DNA of 64,000 nt. Source: an uncultured Collinsella sp. (GTDB lineage: Bacteria; Actinomycetota; Coriobacteriia; Coriobacteriales; Coriobacteriaceae). The notes below the pieces were generated by a model. That model worked only from the letters and a program-made list of their open reading frames with translations, was not told the DNA's origin and ran no database searches. Made by a program: the position numbers and the translations under genes. Below, one piece after another: positions 60,357 to 64,000 of this stretch. Within the stretch, counting starts at the first letter, position 1. The number at the start of each line of letters is the position of its first letter. The stretch spans positions 471,614 to 535,613 of the forward strand of contig CAKUNE010000001.1 in the NCBI GenBank assembly GCA_934668345.1, written 5' to 3'.

Positions 60357-61064
60357 TTACTCAGCCAGGAAGTCGCGCTGGACAGCGGGATCGACCTTGA
60401 CGCCAGGGCCCATGGTGGAAGACACGGAGATGGACTTGACGTACTTGCCCTTAGCAGAAGAGGGCTTGACGCGCAGGATCTCGGTGTACAGGGCAGCGTA
60501 GTTCTCGACGAGCTGCTGCTCAGAGAAGGACTTCTTGCCCAGGGGCACGTGGCAGATGCCGTAGCGGTCGGCGCGGTACTCAACGCGGCCGGCCTTGAGC
60601 TCGGAGACCATCTTGGCGACGTCCATGGTCACGGTGCCGAGCTTGGGGTTCGGCATGAGGCCACGGGGACCAAGGATCTTACCGATGCGGCCAACCTTGG
60701 CCATCATGTTCGGCGTAGCGATAGCGGCGTCGAAGTTGATCTCGCCCTTCTGGATCTGGGCGACGAGCTCGTCGGAACCGATGATGTCGGCGCCGGCAGC
60801 CTCGGCCTCGCGGGCCTTCTCGCCCTCGGCGAAGACGGCAACACGAACGGTCTTGCCGGTGCCGTGGGGCAGGGAGATGGAACCACGGATGTTCTGGTCA
60901 GCCTTACGAGTATCGATGCCCAGACGGAAGTGGGCCTCGACGGTCTCGTCGAACTTGGCGGTGTCGAGCTCCTTGATGAGCTTGGCAGCCTGAAGGGGGG
61001 TGTAGAGCGTGGCGCGGTCGATCTTCTCGGCAGCGGCGTTATAGCTCTTACCATGCTTAGCCAT
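60357..61064 (-). CDS. rplA: 50S ribosomal protein L1
   Basis: A 235-residue protein with the L1 segments [20 protein letters not shown] and [16 protein letters not shown]1 forms the mobile stalk that helps release tRNA from the E site, and is a translational repressor in other bacteria. The ATG at 61064 has AGGAGG eight bases upstream, better than the ATG two codons earlier. It is followed by a terminator, so rplJ is not cotranscribed. Confidence 0.97.
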   Translation of the reverse strand: MAKHGKSYNAAAEKIDRATLYTPLQAAKLIKELDTAKFDETVEAHFRLGIDTRKADQNIRGSISLPHGTGKTVRVAVFAEGEKAREAEAAGADIIGSDELVAQIQKGEINFDAAIATPNMMAKVGRIGKILGPRGLMPNPKLGTVTMDVAKMVSELKAGRVEYRADRYGICHVPLGKKSFSEQQLVENYAALYTEILRVKPSSAKGKYVKSISVSSTMGPGVKVDPAVQRDFLAE

Positions 61065-61087
61065 GTGCATTACCTCCTGTGGTTAAA

Positions 61088-61171
61088 CGGGCGTGAGCCC
61101 TCCCACATCGTATCGTATGCCCTATTGCACACATATAACGGGCACCCCGGTCGGAGCACCCGTCATTACCT
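61088..61171 (-). promoter_or_regulatory. Possible L1-binding site and hairpin between rplK and rplA
   Basis: On the minus strand GATGTGGGAGGGCTCACGCCC (read 61108-61088) contains GTGGGAG, similar to the L1-binding loop in 23S rRNA, 25-35 bases upstream of rplA. A hairpin with several wobble pairs (61137-61162) stands before it. Together they may form an autoregulatory site for L1; this is a structural guess. Confidence 0.35.
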
Positions 61172-61181
61172 AAAGAAATCG

Positions 61182-61610
61182 CTACTCAGCGATGGTGACG
61201 CCCATGGAGCGGGCGGTACCGGCGATGATCTTCTTAGCGGCGTCAATGTCGTTGGCATTGAGGTCCGGCATCTTGATCTCGGCGATCTTGGTGAGCTGCT
61301 CCTGGGAGAGCTGACCGACCTTGTCGGCCTGGGGCTTAGCGGAACCAGACTTGAGGTTCAGCTCCTTCTTGATGAGGTGAGCCGCCGGCGGGGTCTTGGT
61401 GATGAAGGAGAAGGACTTATCCTCGTAGACAGAGATCTCAACGGGGATGATGTCGCCCTTCTTGTCCTGCGTCTCGGCGTTAAAAGCCTGGCAGAACTGC
61501 ATGATGTTCACGCCAGCAGCGCCCAGGGCGGGGCCGACGGGAGGAGCGGGGTTAGCGGCACCAGCAGGAATCTGGAGCTTAATGACGTTGGCAACCTTCT
61601 TCTCAGCCAT
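61182..61610 (-). CDS. rplK: 50S ribosomal protein L11
   Basis: A 142-residue protein with the L11 start [20 protein letters not shown] and the C-terminal RNA-binding domain ([15 protein letters not shown]). It binds the GTPase centre and is needed for the stringent response via RelA. The ATG at 61610 lies six bases after AAAGGA; an earlier in-frame ATG (61616) is less well placed. Confidence 0.97.
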   Translation of the reverse strand: MAEKKVANVIKLQIPAGAANPAPPVGPALGAAGVNIMQFCQAFNAETQDKKGDIIPVEISVYEDKSFSFITKTPPAAHLIKKELNLKSGSAKPQADKVGQLSQEQLTKIAEIKMPDLNANDIDAAKKIIAGTARSMGVTIAE

Positions 61611-61730
61611 GGTCATTCCTTTCGAATCACGAGTGTGAAGTACTTGCTATATCGTAAGCACGCACGTGTTAGAAGCACTCCTGAGATGAGCAGTCACAGA
61701 AGAAGCACGCTCGCGCGAACGGACGAAAAC

Positions 61731-62267
61731 TTAAGCGATGACAGCGACCTGGTTAAAGTCGAGCTCGACCGGCGTCTCGCGGCCAAAGATCATCAGCGTG
61801 ACCTTGAGCTTGCCAGCCTCGGTGTTAACCTCGGAGACCTTGCCATCAAAGTCGGTAAGCGGGCCATCGGTGACGCGGACGGACGTGCCGACCTGAATAT
61901 CAACCGAGGTGCGCTTGGGCGAATCGCCCTTACCGGGACGACGAGTCATCTTGTTGTACTCGTCGCGGGAAAGCGGAGCGGGCTTGCCGTTGCCGCCCAG
62001 GAAACCGGTGACGCCGGGCGTGTTGCGAACGCACGTCCATGCATCGTCATCCATCTCCATGCGGACCAGGACATAACCCGGGAAGATCTTGGAATCCTTG
62101 GTCTCGCGCTTGCCACCCTCTTTAATCTCGGTGACGCGCTCCATAGGAATCTCGATATCAAAGATACGGTCCTGCATGCCCATAGTCTCGATGCGATGCT
62201 CGAGATCGGACTTAACGCGGTTCTCGTATCCAGAGTAAGTGTGAACGACGTACCAACGCTTAGACAT
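61731..62267 (-). CDS. nusG: Transcription termination/antitermination factor NusG
   Basis: A 178-residue protein with the NGN domain (KRWYVVHTYSGYENRVKSDL, KIFPGYVLVRMEMDDDAW) and a C-terminal KOW domain (VRVTDGPLTDFDGKVSEVN). It links RNA polymerase with ribosome S10 and Rho. It starts 3 bases after the secE stop codon. Confidence 0.97.
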   Translation of the reverse strand: MSKRWYVVHTYSGYENRVKSDLEHRIETMGMQDRIFDIEIPMERVTEIKEGGKRETKDSKIFPGYVLVRMEMDDDAWTCVRNTPGVTGFLGGNGKPAPLSRDEYNKMTRRPGKGDSPKRTSVDIQVGTSVRVTDGPLTDFDGKVSEVNTEAGKLKVTLMIFGRETPVELDFNQVAVIA

Positions 62268-62270
62268 GGT

Positions 62271-62609
62271 TTAGCCCCTCAATCCAGAGAACAGAGCAAG
62301 AGCCTCGCCAAAGCCAGCATCGAGCAGAGCGATGACGACGCCGACGACGATCAGAGAAGCGCAAACGACGACCGAGTAGTTCACGAGCTCCTTCTTATCG
62401 GGCCACGTGACACGCTTCATCTCGGACTTGACCGAAGCGAAATACTTCTTGGTGCGGGCGAAGAAACCAGGCTTCTCGTTCTTCTTGGACTTCGCAGCCT
62501 TCTCGTTCTTCTTGGCAACGGCCTTCTTGGCCTCAACCTTGGAGTTGGCGGCAGCGTTGTTGGCAGGTGCCGGCTGCTGAGCCTTCTTCTTGTTCTTCTT
62601 GTTGGCCAT
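62271..62609 (-). CDS. secE: Preprotein translocase subunit SecE
   Basis: A 112-residue protein: a long Lys/Ala-rich N terminus (residues 1-48), then the conserved amphipathic helix SVKSEMKRVTWPDKKEL and one transmembrane helix (VVVCASLIVVGVVIALL). It stabilises SecY. The single-helix form with a long basic N terminus is common in actinobacteria. Confidence 0.95.
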   Translation of the reverse strand: MANKKNKKKAQQPAPANNAAANSKVEAKKAVAKKNEKAAKSKKNEKPGFFARTKKYFASVKSEMKRVTWPDKKELVNYSVVVCASLIVVGVVIALLDAGFGEALALFSGLRG

Positions 62610-62685
62610 TTGGGTTACCTCCGCGCAATGCGCTTATACATGAGTAAACCGTAAGCCCCCAAGTGGGAGCTTACGGAATAATGAC

Positions 62686-62761
62686 TGGCACGCCAGGAAG
62701 GACTCGAACCCTCAACACTCGGTTTTGGAGACCGATGCTCTACCAATTGAACTACTGGCGT
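62686..62761 (-). tRNA. tRNA-Trp (anticodon CCA)
   Basis: The minus strand folds into a complete cloverleaf: acceptor ACGCCAG/CTGGCGT, D arm around AGTTCAATTGGTAGAGC, anticodon stem TCGGT/ACCGA with loop CTCCAAA (anticodon CCA), and T arm with GGTTCGAGTCC. The CCA end is encoded (62688-62686) after discriminator G. It lies between rpmG and secE, as in many bacteria. Confidence 0.96.
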
Positions 62762-62774
62762 ATGTGACTAGAGA

Positions 62775-62924
62775 CTAGCGAGTCTCTTTGTGCAGCGTGT
62801 GGTGACGGCACCAGGGGCAATACTTCTTGATCTCCATACGATCAGGCATGGTCGACTTGTTCTTGGTGGTCGTATAGTTGCGGCGCTTGCACTCAGTGCA
62901 CGCAAGAGTAACTAGAGTACGCAT
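62775..62924 (-). CDS. rpmG: 50S ribosomal protein L33
   Basis: A 49-residue protein, [20 protein letters not shown] at the start, with two CxxC pairs (C9/C12 and, near the C terminus, C36/C39 in YCPWCRHH), so the zinc-binding form. It is the first gene of the rpmG-tRNA-Trp-secE-nusG-rplK-rplA cluster. A good promoter stands about 60 bp upstream. Confidence 0.95.
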   Translation of the reverse strand: MRTLVTLACTECKRRNYTTTKNKSTMPDRMEIKKYCPWCRHHTLHKETR

Positions 62925-62971
62925 GTATCCTGAACCTTTCATTTCCGCCCCGTACGGGCACGAGTTGTTAC

Positions 62972-62999
62972 TTTATCAGCTCCACGTAAGTGCTGTCAA
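62972..62999 (-). promoter_or_regulatory. Promoter of the rpmG-tRNA-Trp-secE-nusG cluster
   Basis: On the minus strand a perfect -35 box TTGACA (62999-62994) is followed by GATAAAGT; the -10 is either GATAAA after 16 bp or TAAAGT after 18 bp. The start of transcription would lie about 40 bp upstream of rpmG. The remaining bases to the tuf terminator (63000-63140) show nothing further. Confidence 0.65.
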
Positions 63000-63140
63000 T
63001 GAAAACCTCGAGTCAATTGGTTCTCGGTGGATCCATTCATATTTGGAACACATCAATGAAGCCAGCGAGAGCTAATCGACGGTGCACCAAGGATCATTAT
63101 CGATCCTCTCGACACCAGCAACGGCTCAATATCCATTGCA

Positions 63141-63176
63141 GAAAAGAACCCGGCACCCATATAAGTGCCGGGTTCT
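63141..63176 (-). terminator. Terminator after tuf
   Basis: AGAACCCGGCAC (63145-63156) pairs with GTGCCGGGTTCT (63165-63176), followed on the minus strand by TTTTC. It separates tuf from the rpmG cluster. Confidence 0.9.
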
Positions 63177-63203
63177 CTAAGTCAGCTATATCAGAGAGTT
63201 AAT

Positions 63204-64000
63204 TTACTCAATGATCGTGGAGACGATGCCCGAACCGACGGTGTGGCCACCCTCGCGGATAGCGAAACGCAGGCCCTCCTCCATAGCGATCGGGTGGATG
63301 AGGTCGCCCTCGATGGTGATGTGGTCACCAGGCATAGCCATCTCGGTGCCCTCGGGGAGCTTGACCGTACCGGTAACGTCGGTGGTACGGAAGTAGAACT
63401 GAGGACGATAACCATCGAAGAACGGGGTGTGACGGCCGCCCTCCTCCTTGGTCAGAACGTAGATCTCGCCGGTGAACTTGGTGTGCGGGGTAACCGAACC
63501 GGGCTTGCAGAGAACCTGGCCGCGCTCGATGTCCTCGCGCTTGATGCCGCGGAGCAGCAGACCGACGTTGTCGCCAGCCTCGCAGAAGTCCATGGACTTA
63601 CGGAACATCTCGATACCGGTAACGACGGTGTTCTGGGTATCCTTGATGCCGACGATCTCGACGGGCTCGTTGAGCTTGAGCTCACCGCGCTCGACACGGC
63701 CGGTAGCAACGGTACCACGGCCGGAGATGGTCATAACGTCCTCAACGGCCATCAGGAAGGGGAGGTCGTTGTTACGAGCAGGCGTCGGGATGTACTCGTC
63801 GACGGCGTTCATGAGCTCGCGGATAGCGTCCATCCACTTGGCGTCGCCCTCGAGAGCGCCCAGAGCGGAACCACGGATGACGGGGATGTCGTCGCCGGGG
63901 AAATCATACTCGGAGAGGAGCTCACGGGTCTCCATCTCGACGAGGTCGATGAGCTCGTCATCGTCGACCATGTCGCACTTGTTCAGGAAGACGACGATGT
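63204..64000 (-). CDS. tuf: Elongation factor Tu, C-terminal part
   Basis: The right window edge cuts the gene; about 265 residues remain, starting in the G domain ([16 protein letters not shown], containing the NKCD G4 motif) and running through domains II and III ([16 protein letters not shown], then [15 protein letters not shown]). It delivers aminoacyl-tRNA to the ribosome. tuf is here next to rpmG and not in the rpsL-fusA operon. Confidence 0.96.
   Translation of the reverse strand, partial: IVVFLNKCDMVDDDELIDLVEMETRELLSEYDFPGDDIPVIRGSALGALEGDAKWMDAIRELMNAVDEYIPTPARNNDLPFLMAVEDVMTISGRGTVATGRVERGELKLNEPVEIVGIKDTQNTVVTGIEMFRKSMDFCEAGDNVGLLLRGIKREDIERGQVLCKPGSVTPHTKFTGEIYVLTKEEGGRHTPFFDGYRPQFYFRTTDVTGTVKLPEGTEMAMPGDHITIEGDLIHPIAMEEGLRFAIREGGHTVGSGIVSTIIE

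Overview
The window is high-GC and contains long same-strand ribosomal and RNA polymerase operons, a FabK-type fatty acid synthesis operon with a fused AccD-AccA, a fused FeoA-FeoB, LAxTG-type surface anchoring and a stand-alone BirA. This points to a gut actinobacterium of the Coriobacteriia, most like Collinsella. That assignment is inference from gene content and protein flavour; no marker was searched.

Layout. 1-1314 (minus): the start of a DeoR-type regulator behind a Gfo/Idh/MocA oxidoreductase. 1656-7510 (minus): rplC-rplD-rplW-rplB-rpsS-rplV-rpsC-rplP-rpmC-rpsQ-rplN-rplX, closed by a terminator. 7960-9786 (minus): a histidine phosphatase and a CDF transporter. 9931-20363 (minus): the fatty acid operon fabH-acpP-fabK-fabD-fabG-fabF-accB-fabZ-accC-accDA plus an orphan PTS EIIC, divergent from birA (20540-21316, plus). 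21432-24844 (minus): rpsL-rpsG-fusA-rpsJ. 25528-27073 (minus): an ECF sigma factor and its likely anti-sigma factor. 27384-35360 (minus): rpoB-rpoC. 35648-36556: galU. 36847-37848: rplJ-rplL with an attenuated leader. 38355-39491: an aminotransferase. 40250-41300: an AT-rich insert with a CPBP protease that has destroyed a DNA glycosylase gene. 41521-44247: an amylase-family hydrolase and an MFS transporter. 44368-46728: feoAB. 47108-48010: an esterase. 48254-60229 (plus): EIIA(Glc), asnS, a WYL-like regulator, a three-gene ABC importer, a surface 5'-nucleotidase, MscS, and a pair made of a ParB-like/BMP fusion and a metallophosphoesterase. 60357-64000 (minus): tuf (partial), rpmG, tRNA-Trp, secE, nusG, rplK, rplA.

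Read on the minus strand, the window follows the ancestral order secE-nusG-L11-L1-L10-L12-rpoB-rpoC-S12-S7-fusA-S10-L3...L24. It has been opened at several junctions by unrelated gene blocks (22 kb after rplA, galU after rplL, the sigma pair after rpoC, 14 kb after rpsJ).

The most striking non-coding content is a set of long inverted-repeat families. Three copies of one family, with a conserved 68-69-nt core inside arms that differ between copies but stay complementary, sit just upstream of the heads of the rplC, rpsL and rplJ operons. A second two-copy family lies at 27240-27339 and 46969-47067. REP-like palindromes carrying GGGGACAG or related text occur at several gene ends, three of them as likely terminators. 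Other regulatory signals include a duplicated palindrome between fabH and birA, tandem 17-bp repeats upstream of feoAB, an ECF-type promoter, an L10-leader attenuator and a hairpin that hides the rplC ribosome binding site.
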